Notes under the pieces: model-generated
What the model was told of the DNA's origin: nothing
Database searches by the model: none
Seen by the model: the letters and a program-made list of their open reading frames with translations, nothing else
Shown here: positions 43,091 to 53,254 of the stretch, piece by piece
Position numbering within the stretch: the first letter of the stretch is position 1
Layout of the letters: each line of letters starts with the position of its first letter
Made by a program: the position numbers and the translations under genes
Assembly (NCBI RefSeq): GCF_030063285.1
Contig: NZ_JASISU010000003.1
Span: 620,001 to 684,000 of the forward strand
DNA: 64,000 bases
DNA from: Pseudarthrobacter sp. PS3-L1
GTDB taxonomy: Bacteria > Actinomycetota > Actinomycetes > Actinomycetales > Micrococcaceae
Direction: 5' to 3'

Positions 43091-44062
43091 ATGACAAATC
43101 TTAATGCTGTTGATCCCGCCGCCGTAGCGGAGGAAGCTCATCTAGAAGGCCATGAGGTGGTCATCAACAAGTCGACCATCATCCTTCGGCGATTCCTGCG
43201 TAACAAGACTGCCGTCGCTGGCCTGATTGTCTTTGTAGCCCTCACCATCTTTTCCTTCATTGGAGGGTTCTTCACTGAGTGGGACAAATCCAAGATTGAC
43301 CCGTTCAGTATCGGCATGGCGCCGTCCTCGGATCACTTCTTCGGCACGTCCCAGGCTGGAATTGATCTCTACGCACAGATGGTGGAGGGCACCCGCGTTT
43401 CCATCCTTATTGGACTTGTTGTGGGGTTGGTCTCCGTTCTGGTGGCGGCTGTCTACGGCTGCACTATGGCCTACTTCGGTGGCAAGGTGGACAAGGTCAT
43501 GCTGTTCTTCCTGGAAGCGCTGATCATGATGCCTGCCCTTCTGGTGGTAGCTGTTGCCACCAACGGCGGCGGCGGAGGCTCCTTCAAGCAGGCCCTGCCC
43601 AGCTGGCTTCTCCTGACAATCGTCCTGCTGGTTTTCAGCTGGATGGGCACAGCCCGGTTGATCCGCTCCATGTCCATGTCGCTGATGTCACGGGATTTCG
43701 TTAAGGCAGCGCAGTTCATGGGCGTACCGGCCCGCCGGATCGTGTGGCGGCACCTCGTTCCCAACATTGGCTCCCTCCTGGTCCTGGACATCACGCGCGG
43801 TGTGACAGCCGCAATCCTGGCCGAGGTGACATTTTCCTTCATCGGTATCGGCATCAAGGTCCCGGACGTCAGCCTGGGCGTACTGATCGGCGGAGCTACC
43901 TCGCAGGTCCAGACCTATCCCTGGATGTTCTGGGTCCCGCTGGGCGCCATGTTCCTCCTGACCGGCTCCCTGGCCATGATGAACGATGGCCTACGGGACG
44001 CCTTTGATCCCAGCTCCAGCTCCGTCGGCAAAGCCAAGAAAAAGAAGAAGAGCACGTCATGA
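43091..44062 (+). CDS. Oligopeptide ABC transporter permease 2 (OppC-like)
   Basis: The 323-residue second permease starts 2 bp after the first ends. A cytoplasmic N-terminal tail precedes the first helix (AGLIVFVALTIFSFIGGFF). The EAA loop is DFVKAAQFMGVPARRIVWRH. It ends in a Lys-rich tail (SSSVGKAKKKKK). Its stop overlaps the ATPase start (ATGA), implying tight coupling. Confidence 0.92.
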   Translation: MTNLNAVDPAAVAEEAHLEGHEVVINKSTIILRRFLRNKTAVAGLIVFVALTIFSFIGGFFTEWDKSKIDPFSIGMAPSSDHFFGTSQAGIDLYAQMVEGTRVSILIGLVVGLVSVLVAAVYGCTMAYFGGKVDKVMLFFLEALIMMPALLVVAVATNGGGGGSFKQALPSWLLLTIVLLVFSWMGTARLIRSMSMSLMSRDFVKAAQFMGVPARRIVWRHLVPNIGSLLVLDITRGVTAAILAEVTFSFIGIGIKVPDVSLGVLIGGATSQVQTYPWMFWVPLGAMFLLTGSLAMMNDGLRDAFDPSSSSVGKAKKKKKSTS

Positions 44063-46329
44063 GTCGTGAAACATCCCCAGAACCCAGCGAATCACTCCCC
44101 GTCTCCGCAGTGGCCGCGAGCCCAGTAGGACGAAGCACTGCTGAGCGCCTCCACGTTGCAGGCCTCCATGCTCCCGGGGATGCAGTGCTGTCCGTCCGTG
44201 ACCTGAACGTTCGGTTCAATTCGGAGAACGGCGTGGTGCATGCAGTCCGAGGTGTGGACTTTGACCTGCTCCCGGGCAAGACGCTGGGTATTGTGGGCGA
44301 ATCCGGCTCCGGGAAGTCTGTTACGTCAATGGCCATCATGGGCCTGTTGCCGGAAACTGCTGAGGTGAACGGCTCCGTCCTACTCAAAGGCAAGGAACTG
44401 CTGGGCCTCAGTGACAAGGCGATGTGCAAGTACCGCGGCAAAGAACTCGCCATGGTGTTCCAGGATCCACTGTCCTCGCTGACGCCCGTCTACACCGTAG
44501 GCAACCAGATTGTCGAGGCTCTCACAGTCCACAATCCGACCATGAGCAAGCAGGCAAAAGAGGTGCGCGCCGCCGAACTGCTGGGCATGGTGGGAATCCC
44601 CAGCCCCAAGGATCGGCTCAAGGCCTTTCCGCACGAATTTTCTGGTGGCATGCGCCAGCGCGTCATGATCGCCATCGCCATCGCCAACAACCCCCGCGTC
44701 CTTATTGCGGATGAGCCGACGACGGCCCTGGACGTGACGATTCAGGCGCAGGTCCTGGAGGTCCTGCAGAAGGCGCAGGACGAGACAGGTGCCGCCGTCG
44801 TGATGATTACCCACGACCTCGGGGTCGTGGCTGGCATCGCGGACGACATCCTGGTGATGTACGCCGGCAAGCCCGTCGAGGCAGGTGTGGTGGATGATAT
44901 CTACTACAACCCCAGGATGCCCTACACCATGGGCCTGCTGGGAGCGGTGCCACGGGTGGACATCTCCGAAAAGTCCTCACTGATTCCGATCGAGGGGATG
45001 CCGCCGAACCTGGTGCACACCCCGACGGGGTGCTCTTTTGCGCCACGTTGCCCACTCGCTGGCCCGGAATGCCTCACCGGCGAACCGCCCCTTCGCAAGG
45101 TTCCCGGCTCGTCCGCCCACCAGGCCGCCTGCGTCAAGGCCGAAGCGCTTGGCGGTGACGTCGACGTCCACGACATTTTCCACGCCCCGCCAGTGCCGGT
45201 GTCCAACTTTGCGGGAATACCGCGGGAGGACCGCAAGACGGTCCTTGAACTCCGCGACGTGAAGAAGCACTTCCCGTTGATGAAGGGCGCCCTGCTCAAG
45301 CGTCGCATCGGAACCGTCAAGGCGGTGGACGGCCTTAGCTTCGATATTCGCGAGGGTGAATGTTTCGCGATTGTGGGGGAGTCCGGCTCTGGCAAGACCA
45401 CCACGCTCCTGGAAATCATGGAATTCCACAAGGACCAGGACGGTGAGGTGGTGATTGGCGGTCTTAGCAACAAGGAGGCTGCTGACTCCAAGACAAAGTT
45501 CGCCATGCGCAAGGAAATGCAGATGGTCTTCCAGGACCCCACAGGCGCCCTGGACCCACGTTTCACTGTGTACGAGGTCCTTGCTGAACCGCTGGTGAAC
45601 CAGGGCATGGGCAAGTCGGATATCAAGAAGCGCATTATGGAATTGATGCGCCTGGTGGGGCTGCAGCCAGACCACGTCAATCGTTTTCCCAACCAGTTTT
45701 CTGGCGGGCAACGGCAGCGCATTGGCATTGCCCGGGCCCTGGCAGTGAATCCGAAGCTCGTGGTTCTGGACGAGCCCGTCTCCGCGCTGGATGTCTCGGT
45801 CCAGGCGGGTGTGATCAATCTTCTCGACAAGCTGCGTGCCGAGCTGGGCCTGAGCTACCTGATGGTCGCCCACGACCTCGCTGTTGTTCGGCATATCTCG
45901 GACCGCGTGGCAGTCATGTACCTGGGCAAGATCGTCGAGGTTGGTGAGGTGGGACGGGTGTTCGATAATCCCAGGCACCCTTACACCCGCGCTCTCCTGT
46001 CAGCGATTCCGGTACCGGATCCGGAGGTGGAACGAAACCGTGAGCGCATCATCCTCGAAGGCGACCTACCCACGCCCCTGGATGCACCCACGGGCTGCAA
46101 CTTTGTTACCCGCTGCCCGGTGTACGCTGCGCTGCCTGAGGCCAAGAAGCAAAAGTGCCTCACGGAAGAACCACCCCTGGAAATGATTTCTGCGTCCCGG
46201 GCCGCTGCTCAGTTGGAAGCTGAAACCAGCACCGCGTTGGACCAGCGGTTTGCCTGCTTCTTCCCTGACGGAGACCTCGACCAGAGTTCGCTGGTCTCCC
46301 ACGCATCGGCTGGCCCGCATGCGCCATAA
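44059..46329 (+). CDS. Fused double ATPase subunit of the peptide ABC transporter (OppDF)
   Basis: A 756-residue fusion of the two ATPases that are usually separate. The first domain has Walker [19 protein letters not shown], the ABC signature [14 protein letters not shown] and Walker [12 protein letters not shown]. The second has [32 protein letters not shown] and [12 protein letters not shown]. Each ends in the Cys-rich oligopeptide/dipeptide transporter region with [14 protein letters not shown] and [11 protein letters not shown]. Both domains look intact. The N-terminal ~45 residues are an extension. Fusions of this kind are common in actinobacteria. Confidence 0.92.
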   Translation: MSRETSPEPSESLPVSAVAASPVGRSTAERLHVAGLHAPGDAVLSVRDLNVRFNSENGVVHAVRGVDFDLLPGKTLGIVGESGSGKSVTSMAIMGLLPETAEVNGSVLLKGKELLGLSDKAMCKYRGKELAMVFQDPLSSLTPVYTVGNQIVEALTVHNPTMSKQAKEVRAAELLGMVGIPSPKDRLKAFPHEFSGGMRQRVMIAIAIANNPRVLIADEPTTALDVTIQAQVLEVLQKAQDETGAAVVMITHDLGVVAGIADDILVMYAGKPVEAGVVDDIYYNPRMPYTMGLLGAVPRVDISEKSSLIPIEGMPPNLVHTPTGCSFAPRCPLAGPECLTGEPPLRKVPGSSAHQAACVKAEALGGDVDVHDIFHAPPVPVSNFAGIPREDRKTVLELRDVKKHFPLMKGALLKRRIGTVKAVDGLSFDIREGECFAIVGESGSGKTTTLLEIMEFHKDQDGEVVIGGLSNKEAADSKTKFAMRKEMQMVFQDPTGALDPRFTVYEVLAEPLVNQGMGKSDIKKRIMELMRLVGLQPDHVNRFPNQFSGGQRQRIGIARALAVNPKLVVLDEPVSALDVSVQAGVINLLDKLRAELGLSYLMVAHDLAVVRHISDRVAVMYLGKIVEVGEVGRVFDNPRHPYTRALLSAIPVPDPEVERNRERIILEGDLPTPLDAPTGCNFVTRCPVYAALPEAKKQKCLTEEPPLEMISASRAAAQLEAETSTALDQRFACFFPDGDLDQSSLVSHASAGPHAP

Positions 46330-46381
46330 ATTTACCCACTCCACCTCAAGCACCACCTCTCGCACCAATGAAGGGAACACC

Positions 46382-48097
46382 ATGAAGAACCTGACCAAGA
46401 TCGGCGGGGTAGCGACTGTAGCCGCAGCCCTGGCCCTCACCGGCTGCGGTGGCGGCTCGTCCACGGGCCCGGAGACCGCACAGGGCGGTGGCACCGGAAC
46501 CGACGTCTCAAGCCTGACCAGCGTCAACGAAAAGCCCGCAGCGGACCTGGAGCAGGGTGGCAAGGTCACCTTGCCCCTGGGCAACATCGGGCCGGACTTC
46601 AACGGCTTCTCCAACAACGGCAACAACGCCGACAACACCGCGCTGATGGCACCCATTAACCCGGTTGCCCAGAACGGCGGCGGTCAGGGCGGCTGCTGGG
46701 AGACGGACTTTGAAGGCAAGGTCACACCCAACCCGGATTTCTGCGAGTCGGTGGAGAGCGAAGTGGTGGACGGGAAACAGACAGTCACCATCAAGATCAA
46801 TGACAAAGCCGTCTACAACGACGGCTCGCCCATTGACGTCAAGGCGTTCCAAAACACCTGGAACATCCTGAAGTCGACAGATGGCGAGTATGACGTTGTC
46901 TCCTCGGGCAACTACCCGTTGGTGGAGTCCGTTGAACCCGGGGCAAATGACAAGGAAGTTATCGTCAAGACGAGCTCACCTGTCTACCCGCTCGATTCCC
47001 TGTTTTACGGCCTGATCAACCCAAACGTCAACACTCCGGAAATCTTCAACAACGGCTTCTCCGGTGAGATGCACCCTGAGTGGATGGCTGGCCCGTTCAA
47101 GGTTGACCAGTACGATACCGCGGCACAGACCGTCACCATGGTCCCCAACGACAAATGGTGGGGTGACAAGCCGGTCCTGGAGTCCATTGTGTTCCGCCAG
47201 ATGGAGTCCAGTGCAGCCATCGCTGCCTTCAAGAACGGTGAGATCGATGCCGTTTCCGCTAACACCCTGCCGCTCTACAAGCAGCTTGAAGGCACCGCAA
47301 ACTCGGAGATCCGCCGAGGCCAGCGTCTCTTCGCCGGTGGCATGAACATCAATGCCCAGCGCATCTCTGACGTAGCTGTCCGCGAGGCCATCTTTACGGC
47401 CGTAGACCGCCCCGCCATCCGTAACGTCCGTTACAACGGCCTGAACTGGGAGGAGCCCAGCTCAGGCTCCATGATGCTGCTGCCGTTCTCGGAGTACTAC
47501 CAGGACAACTACCCCGTCACCGAGACCGGCGCTGACGCTGCCAAGAAGGTCCTGACCGACGCTGGCTACACGGCAAACTCCGCTGGCATCATGGAAAAGG
47601 ATGGCGCGCCCATCAGCTTCCAGGTTGCAAACTTTGGTGATGACCCCACGTCCCTGGCAACAACGCAGACCTTGGTGGACCAGCTCAAGCAGGCCGGCAT
47701 GGACGTTGGAATTGCCCAGTTCGGTTCCGCTGAATTTGGCAAGGTCATCGGTGGGCGTGAATTCGACCTCAGCCTCTCCGGCTACACGGTCGGTTCCGAC
47801 GCCACGGAGGCCGTCAAGCAGTTCTATGACTCCAAGACCAACACCAATGAGCTCGGTGACGCCGAGCTCGACAAGAAGATCCTTGACCTTGCTTCTATCG
47901 AGGACAATGCAGAGCGCAACAAGGCTGCCATGGACGTTGAAAAGGAGCACATGGCCAAGTACTTCTCCATGGGCGTCGTCTTCAACGGCCCGCAGATCTC
48001 GTTTGTCCGCACGGGCCTTGCAAACTACGGCCCTTCGCTGTTCCAGAGCCTGTCCCAGGTTCCTGACTGGACCACCATTGGCTGGGAAAAGAAGTAA
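46382..48097 (+). CDS. Peptide ABC transporter substrate-binding lipoprotein
   Basis: A 571-residue SBP_bac_5 protein from ATG 46382 (GAAGGGAACACC upstream). The signal peptide is MKNLTKIGGVATVAAALALT ending in the lipobox LTGCGG, so it is anchored by a lipidated Cys near residue 22. A Gly/Ser/Thr-rich linker precedes the binding fold. It captures peptides for the permeases encoded just upstream. The longer frame starting 46250 would overlap the ATPase gene in another frame and is rejected. Confidence 0.93.
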   Translation: MKNLTKIGGVATVAAALALTGCGGGSSTGPETAQGGGTGTDVSSLTSVNEKPAADLEQGGKVTLPLGNIGPDFNGFSNNGNNADNTALMAPINPVAQNGGGQGGCWETDFEGKVTPNPDFCESVESEVVDGKQTVTIKINDKAVYNDGSPIDVKAFQNTWNILKSTDGEYDVVSSGNYPLVESVEPGANDKEVIVKTSSPVYPLDSLFYGLINPNVNTPEIFNNGFSGEMHPEWMAGPFKVDQYDTAAQTVTMVPNDKWWGDKPVLESIVFRQMESSAAIAAFKNGEIDAVSANTLPLYKQLEGTANSEIRRGQRLFAGGMNINAQRISDVAVREAIFTAVDRPAIRNVRYNGLNWEEPSSGSMMLLPFSEYYQDNYPVTETGADAAKKVLTDAGYTANSAGIMEKDGAPISFQVANFGDDPTSLATTQTLVDQLKQAGMDVGIAQFGSAEFGKVIGGREFDLSLSGYTVGSDATEAVKQFYDSKTNTNELGDAELDKKILDLASIEDNAERNKAAMDVEKEHMAKYFSMGVVFNGPQISFVRTGLANYGPSLFQSLSQVPDWTTIGWEKK

Positions 48098-48127
48098 CTC
48101 CCTCCTGGTTCTGAACTAGCAGTAATC

Positions 48128-48175
48128 ACCGAGGACCGGTACCTCCTGGATATCCAGGAGCTACCGGTCCTCGGT
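48128..48175 (+). terminator. Terminator of the peptide transporter operon
   Basis: ACCGAGGACCGGTACCTCCTGGA-type left arm (48128-48150) pairs along almost its whole length with 48153-48175, followed by GTTTA. A very stable stem closing the operon. Confidence 0.88.
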
Positions 48176-48205
48176 GTTTAACCGACCGCGCGTTACCGTG
48201 GACCC

Positions 48206-49294
48206 ATGAGTACCACAGCAAAAATGGACATGCCCATCAGGACCGCACTAGCGGGCTTTGGTTTGTCTGGAAGCGTCTTCCATGCACCGCTGCTGGGTGC
48301 GGATCCTGAGTTTTCGCTGGAGATGATCAGCACCTCGGACCGGGAACGCATCGGCAACGCCGAGCAGCGGTACCCGGGCGCCGTCGTCGTCCCATCTCCT
48401 TCGGAGCTCCTGGACAGCGCTGAGCAGCTGGATCTGCTGGTGATTGCTACTCCACCCGCCACCCACTACGGCCTGGCCCTGGCGGCGCTGAAGGCTGGCC
48501 TTGACGTGGTGGTGGACAAGCCGTTTGCAGTCTCCAGCGCGCAGGGCAGGGAGGTTGCTGAACTGGCAGGACAGCTGGGGAGGACGCTTACTGTGTTTCA
48601 CAACCGGCGCTGGGATGGCGACTTCATCACGGCCAAGTCCCTGGTTACGGGAGGTCTCCTGGGGGACGTCTCCCGGTTCGAGTCCCGTTTTGAGCGGTGG
48701 CAACCGACGGTGACCAAACCGTGGAAGGCGGTAGCAACTGCGGCCGACGGCGGCGGCGCGCTTTTTGATCTTGGTACGCACCTTATAGACCAGGCCCTGG
48801 AGCTCTTTGGCCCCGCCGTGGTGACACACGCTGAGCTGTCCGCCCACCGTCCTGGCGGCAGTGCCGACGATGACGCGTTTGTGGTCCTGCAACACCACTC
48901 GGGCGTGATCAGCCACCTGAGCATGAACCTGCTGTGCGCCCAGGTCTCTGCGCGGATGCGTGTCCTGGGATCAGCAGCGGCCTATACAAAGCAGGGCCTC
49001 GATCCGCAGGAGCCTTTCCTTGCTGCGGGTGGCAGCCCGCGTGATCCTGACTACGGTGTCGAGGACAAAGAGTGGGCCGGCCTGCTGGGCCGCGACGGGC
49101 ACCTGGACGCTGTCACCACCGAACGCGGCCAGTACCCGGTGTTCTACCGAATGCTGGCAGCGGTGCTCCGCAGCGGCGGTGCCAGATCAGGAAAGCCGCT
49201 CCCCGTAGAACCCGGACACGCCATCCGGGTCCTTGAGATCATCGAACAGGCCAGGGACATAGCCCTTGGGGAGCGGCCGACTGATCGGGGGTGA
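48206..49294 (+). CDS. Gfo/Idh/MocA family oxidoreductase
   Basis: A 362-residue NAD(P)-dependent oxidoreductase of sugars or inositols. The Rossmann loop GFGLSGSVFHAPLL lies at the start, with LDLLVIATPPATHYGLALAAL and DVVVDKPFAVSS carrying the conserved Lys-Pro. NRRWDGDFITAKSL and DLGTHLIDQALELFG carry the substrate-site residues. It stands alone between the peptide transporter and ald and ends exactly where the alanine dehydrogenase ends on the other strand. Confidence 0.9.
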   Translation: MSTTAKMDMPIRTALAGFGLSGSVFHAPLLGADPEFSLEMISTSDRERIGNAEQRYPGAVVVPSPSELLDSAEQLDLLVIATPPATHYGLALAALKAGLDVVVDKPFAVSSAQGREVAELAGQLGRTLTVFHNRRWDGDFITAKSLVTGGLLGDVSRFESRFERWQPTVTKPWKAVATAADGGGALFDLGTHLIDQALELFGPAVVTHAELSAHRPGGSADDDAFVVLQHHSGVISHLSMNLLCAQVSARMRVLGSAAAYTKQGLDPQEPFLAAGGSPRDPDYGVEDKEWAGLLGRDGHLDAVTTERGQYPVFYRMLAAVLRSGGARSGKPLPVEPGHAIRVLEIIEQARDIALGERPTDRG

Positions 49295-50413
49295 TCAGGC
49301 AGAAACGAGTTTGTGCCAATCGCTGACCAGGGGAAGTCCGTGGGCCGTGGAGACTGAATGGTGGGTAACCTGCCCGGCGGCAATGTTCAGGCCAGCAGCA
49401 AGCGCGGGATCGCGGTCGAAAGCTGCTGCAACACCCAGGTTGGCCAGGGCCGCGGCGTACCGCAAAGTCACGTTTGTGAGGGCGTAGGTGGAGGTGTTGG
49501 GGACCGCTCCGGGCATGTTGGCCACACAGTAGAAAATGCTGTTGTGCACCTTGTAGGTGGGGTCCTGGTGCGTGGTCGCGTGGGTGTCCTCAAAGCAGCC
49601 ACCCTGGTCCACGGCGATGTCCACCAAAACCGACCCGGGCTTCATCCGGCTGACCAGTTCGTTTGTGACAAGCTTGGGGGCCTTGGCGCCGGGGATCAGC
49701 ACCGACCCGATGACAAGGTCGGCGTCGATAACCGAGCGCTCAACCTCGTAGGTATTGGATGCCACGGTCCGCAGGCGGCCCTGGTAGAGCGCATCAAGTT
49801 CACGCAGCCTGTTGATGTTGATGTCCAGGATTGTCACCTCGGCCCCCAGGCCCATGGCCATGGCAGCGGCATTTGTGCCCGCCACGCCAGCTCCCAGCAC
49901 CACAACCTTGGCGGGCCGGACGCCCGGAACGCCGCCCAGCAGGACGCCCTTGCCGCCTGCCGGCGCCATCAGGGACGTTGCGCCCACCTGGACTGACAGG
50001 CGGCCAGCAACTTCGGACATGGGCGCCAGGAGCGGCAGGGAACGGCCGTCCTGCACAGTCTCGTAAGCTATGGCTGTGACTCCGGAGTCCAGCAATGCGT
50101 GGGTCAGTTCGGGTTCCGCGGCCAGGTGGAGATACGTGAAAAGGATGAGTCCCTGCCTAAAATGCCGGTACTCGGATGCAATGGGCTCCTTGACTTTCAG
50201 GACCATATCCGCACGGCCCCACACCTCGTCGGCGGCTTCGACGATCTCAGCGCCAGCCACCGCGTATTCCTCATCGGTGATGCTCGAACCCGTGCCAGCG
50301 CCAGCCTCGATCAGGACTGTGTGCCCGGCGGTCCGGAACTCATGCACGCCTGCCGCGGTGATGGCCACCCGGAATTCGTTGTTCTTGATTTCTTTGGGGA
50401 CACCGATGATCAT
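49295..50413 (-). CDS. ald: Alanine dehydrogenase
   Basis: The 372-residue enzyme catalyses reversible oxidative deamination of L-alanine with [23 protein letters not shown] is the N-terminal signature and [24 protein letters not shown] sequence the substrate loop. [21 protein letters not shown] is the NAD-binding loop. Normal length. Divergent from a PucR-type gene that probably regulates it. The stop sits against the previous plus-strand stop, as TGATCA. Confidence 0.95.
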   Translation of the reverse strand: MIIGVPKEIKNNEFRVAITAAGVHEFRTAGHTVLIEAGAGTGSSITDEEYAVAGAEIVEAADEVWGRADMVLKVKEPIASEYRHFRQGLILFTYLHLAAEPELTHALLDSGVTAIAYETVQDGRSLPLLAPMSEVAGRLSVQVGATSLMAPAGGKGVLLGGVPGVRPAKVVVLGAGVAGTNAAAMAMGLGAEVTILDININRLRELDALYQGRLRTVASNTYEVERSVIDADLVIGSVLIPGAKAPKLVTNELVSRMKPGSVLVDIAVDQGGCFEDTHATTHQDPTYKVHNSIFYCVANMPGAVPNTSTYALTNVTLRYAAALANLGVAAAFDRDPALAAGLNIAAGQVTHHSVSTAHGLPLVSDWHKLVSA

Positions 50414-50644
50414 TGGGGGCTCCGATGCTGGTGGCCCTCTGGGGCCGGTGTGGTCAGGACTTGTATTTACAGAATATGACTGGTTGTGAGCTGGCTGACA
50501 GGTCAGCTGGTGTGTAGCACCAACAGTTTCCCGGAAAATCAGGCTTTTTCTGTGGGTGGACTCGACAAATGTTCAGGTCTCGGGCGGCAAGTGTCTTCTG
50601 CTGTTGGTTCGGTTTTTTCGATGAAGCCGAAGTACTGTTGCACC

Positions 50645-51865
50645 ATGCTGCAGCAAGACGTGGAACGGCTCGTGGAGCAGGTAGCCCTTCGCCTTGGCTG
50701 GGGGCTTTCCCTGGAGGACCTGGATGGCTTGCTCCTGGCATACAGCTCCAATCAGTCACATGCGGACAGGGTCCGGGTGAACTTCCTCTTGAGCAAGCGT
50801 GTGGCTGCCGATGTCAGCGCGTGGCAGCTGTCCCATGGAATCGCGACGGCGGTCCGGCCGGTTGCGATCCCTGCAAACCCTGAGCTTGGCATGCTGGGGC
50901 GGGTGTGTGTCCCGCTGACGGTACGTGGTTTTCGGGTCGGCTACCTCTGGGTGCAGCAGGAGCAGGGCGAGGAAAGTCCCGCGGCGATCCTGCGTGCGCT
51001 GCACAGCGAGCAGGGAGATATTGCGGCGCTGGCAGCCATGTTGCTTGAATCGAATACTGTGGAGTCCGGTTTCCGACGGAGCCGTGAACGGGAATTCCTG
51101 GCTGCCTGCATGGGGGACGCCAACGCCATCTCCGCAGTTGCCGGTTGGCGCGAAGTCCAGGGCAAGGGTCCCTGGCACGTGGTGACAGTTCTGCAGGCAG
51201 ATGGCCTGGCTGGTGGTGAGGACCCTGCTGCAGCACGGCTAATCCATAGTTCCGCAGCCCTGCAGGCCACGGTGGGCGTGGATGCTGCCCTCTTCAGTGG
51301 CGGCACGGAGACCCACTCGGTGGTGCTGTTCCGCGCATCGCCTGGCCGCGCCGTCCACGCGCAGGTCCTGGTGCACTACCAGCTCGAGTTGGCCAAGCGG
51401 TCCGGCAGGCCTGTCCACAGGATCATTTTGGGACTCAGCGAAGGCTTTGAACGGCCTCGGGAGCTTGCCGAGGCATACGCGGAATCCAAGGTCGCGGCAC
51501 AGGCGGCAGCGGTGGACAGCCAGCTTGGTGAACTTGTCGACTGCCGTTCCACAGGTGTGTACCAGGTCCTGGCCTCCGCCGGGGGTGGAGCTGGGGCCTG
51601 GGCAGAGGCCAGTTCAACGTATTATCGGCTGCTCCTGGACCACGATCGCGCCGGAGAACTGTTGCCTGTCCTCGAACTGCTCTACGACAACGACGGCGCG
51701 GTCCAGGACGTCGCAACGGCCCTTCACCTGCACCGGAGCAGCATCTACAACCGGCTTGCCAGGGTCCGGAAGATCATTGGTGTGGACCCGCTCAAGGGCG
51801 CTGCGCGGCTGGAGCTCCACTCCGCCATGAAAGCCCGGCGCTGGGCCGGCCGGCCGCGAATCTAG
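50645..51865 (+). CDS. PucR-type transcriptional regulator, AdeR-like
   Basis: The product, about 406 residues from ATG 50645 (ATG 50621 possible), has a middle GGDEF-like region and a C-terminal PucR helix-turn-helix: LLPVLELLYDNDGAVQDVAT, then LHLHRSSIYNRLARVRKIIG, the family signature. Regulators of this type activate ald in other bacteria (AdeR of Bacillus subtilis), and its divergent position next to ald suggests the same role here. The longer frame to 50486 runs into the ald upstream region. Confidence 0.85.
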   Translation: MLQQDVERLVEQVALRLGWGLSLEDLDGLLLAYSSNQSHADRVRVNFLLSKRVAADVSAWQLSHGIATAVRPVAIPANPELGMLGRVCVPLTVRGFRVGYLWVQQEQGEESPAAILRALHSEQGDIAALAAMLLESNTVESGFRRSREREFLAACMGDANAISAVAGWREVQGKGPWHVVTVLQADGLAGGEDPAAARLIHSSAALQATVGVDAALFSGGTETHSVVLFRASPGRAVHAQVLVHYQLELAKRSGRPVHRIILGLSEGFERPRELAEAYAESKVAAQAAAVDSQLGELVDCRSTGVYQVLASAGGGAGAWAEASSTYYRLLLDHDRAGELLPVLELLYDNDGAVQDVATALHLHRSSIYNRLARVRKIIGVDPLKGAARLELHSAMKARRWAGRPRI

Positions 51866-51954
51866 GGCCGCGGAGCCGTGGCCCCTTGATTTCCGCGGCT
51901 GCAGGCCTGGCGGAGACGTTCACGGGTGCCGCGAGGCGCGTTATCGGGACCGTC

Positions 51955-52365
51955 TCAGGTGAGTGGCTCGTGGCCGGAGAGAGAATCAGGTTTCTTCTCC
52001 CTGGCCTTCTGCTCATCCAGCCAGGCCATGATGGCCGTAAGCCGGATCCGGCGGTGGGTTCCGCGATACTCCACCGGGATCTCACCCCGGTCCGTCATGT
52101 TGCGCAGGTACGTATGGGAGATTCCTGCCAGCTCCGCTGCCCGCGAGGTGGTCAACATATCCTCGACACTGCTCACTGTCACCGACTCTCCGGCCCCCAG
52201 GCGGCGCAGGAGGTCCACGACGGCGTCGCGCGCCGGCTCCGGCAGGCGGTGAACCGTGCCGTCAACAAACACTGTGATGTCGGAGCTGCCCTCAAGCGTT
52301 CGGTGCAGCTGTGTCGCATCGTCGGCAGGCAGTGCGGGTGATGTCCGGGGTGCAATGAGGGCCAT
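51955..52365 (-). CDS. Excisionase-like helix-turn-helix protein
   Basis: A 136-residue protein. MLTTSRAAELAGISHTYLRN and GEIPVEYRGTHRRIRLTAIM form a winged-helix/excisionase-type DNA-binding domain (MerR_17-like). An N-terminal ~70 residues of unknown fold precede it. Such proteins are often antitoxins paired with a PIN-domain toxin, but no toxin gene adjoins it. It is divergent from the alpha/beta hydrolase gene. Confidence 0.82.
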   Translation of the reverse strand: MALIAPRTSPALPADDATQLHRTLEGSSDITVFVDGTVHRLPEPARDAVVDLLRRLGAGESVTVSSVEDMLTTSRAAELAGISHTYLRNMTDRGEIPVEYRGTHRRIRLTAIMAWLDEQKAREKKPDSLSGHEPLT

Positions 52366-52413
52366 GCGATCAGACTACCGGCGGACGCGCATTGCTGGCG
52401 TTATGCTCAGGAA

Positions 52414-53205
52414 ATGACATTGACTGGCGGCCGGGACGTTGAATCCGGCGGGGTGCGCGGAAAGTTGTATTCGACTGTCTCGGCTGCGCAGGACGGCTCG
52501 CGCACGGCGTACGTGCTGCTGCACGGCATTGGCGTGTCGCATCGCTACCTCGAAAGGCTGCATCGCGAGCTTGCCGTGGGGGCGGACGTCTACACCTTCG
52601 ACCTTCCAGGCTTCGGTGGGACGCCCCGGCCGCGGAGAGCTTTCGAGATCTCTGACTTCGCCCGCTTTGTTGCCGGTGTTCTCCGGAACGTGGGCGTGGA
52701 ATCCTTTGTTGTGGTGGGTCATTCCATGGGCACCCAGTGTGCTGTTGAGGTTGCCAGGCTGATTCCCGGCCAGGTGAGGGGTGTGGTCCTGATGGGGCCT
52801 GTTGTGGAGTCCAGCCGTCGAAGCGTCGCGCTCCAGGCGGCTGAGTTAACCAGGGACGCCATGTTCAGTGAGTCGGCGTCGGCAAACAGGATTGTTTTTG
52901 TCGACTACCTTCGGGCCGGCCCCCGCTGGTACTTCACGGAGCTCCCCGTGATGATGGATTATGCGCTGGAGAATAGGCTGGCCGACGTCGTCGCGCCGGT
53001 GCTCACGCTGCATGGTGAGCAAGACCCGGTGGCGCGCCGCACATGGTGTGTTCGTCTTGCGCGGGGTGCACGGCAGGGCATGTCACGCGAGATCGCTGGC
53101 CACGGACATGTGTTCCAGCACACCGCAGCCGGGGAAACCGCTGCCGCTATCACGCAGTGGGCAGGTTCTCTTGGGGCCACCAGCGGGTCTTCGCCAGGCG
53201 CCTGA
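52414..53205 (+). CDS. Alpha/beta hydrolase
   Basis: A 263-residue soluble hydrolase. LLHGIGVSHRYLERL is the oxyanion-hole region, VVVGHSMGTQCAVEVA carries the nucleophile Ser104, EQDPVARR contains the catalytic Asp and GHGHVFQH the catalytic His. The triad is complete. Substrate unknown. Confidence 0.88.
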   Translation: MTLTGGRDVESGGVRGKLYSTVSAAQDGSRTAYVLLHGIGVSHRYLERLHRELAVGADVYTFDLPGFGGTPRPRRAFEISDFARFVAGVLRNVGVESFVVVGHSMGTQCAVEVARLIPGQVRGVVLMGPVVESSRRSVALQAAELTRDAMFSESASANRIVFVDYLRAGPRWYFTELPVMMDYALENRLADVVAPVLTLHGEQDPVARRTWCVRLARGARQGMSREIAGHGHVFQHTAAGETAAAITQWAGSLGATSGSSPGA

Positions 53206-53234
53206 CCGCCCCCACGGTGGGAGGGGCCAGGCGC
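53198..53234. terminator. Hairpin between hydrolase and ptsI
   Basis: GCGCCTG (53198-53204) pairs with CAGGCGC (53228-53234); inner GC-rich bases extend the stem. It lies between two converging stops. No T-run, so terminator assignment is moderate. Confidence 0.55.
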
Positions 53235-53254
53235 AATGGCTGGTGCTGGTCCGC

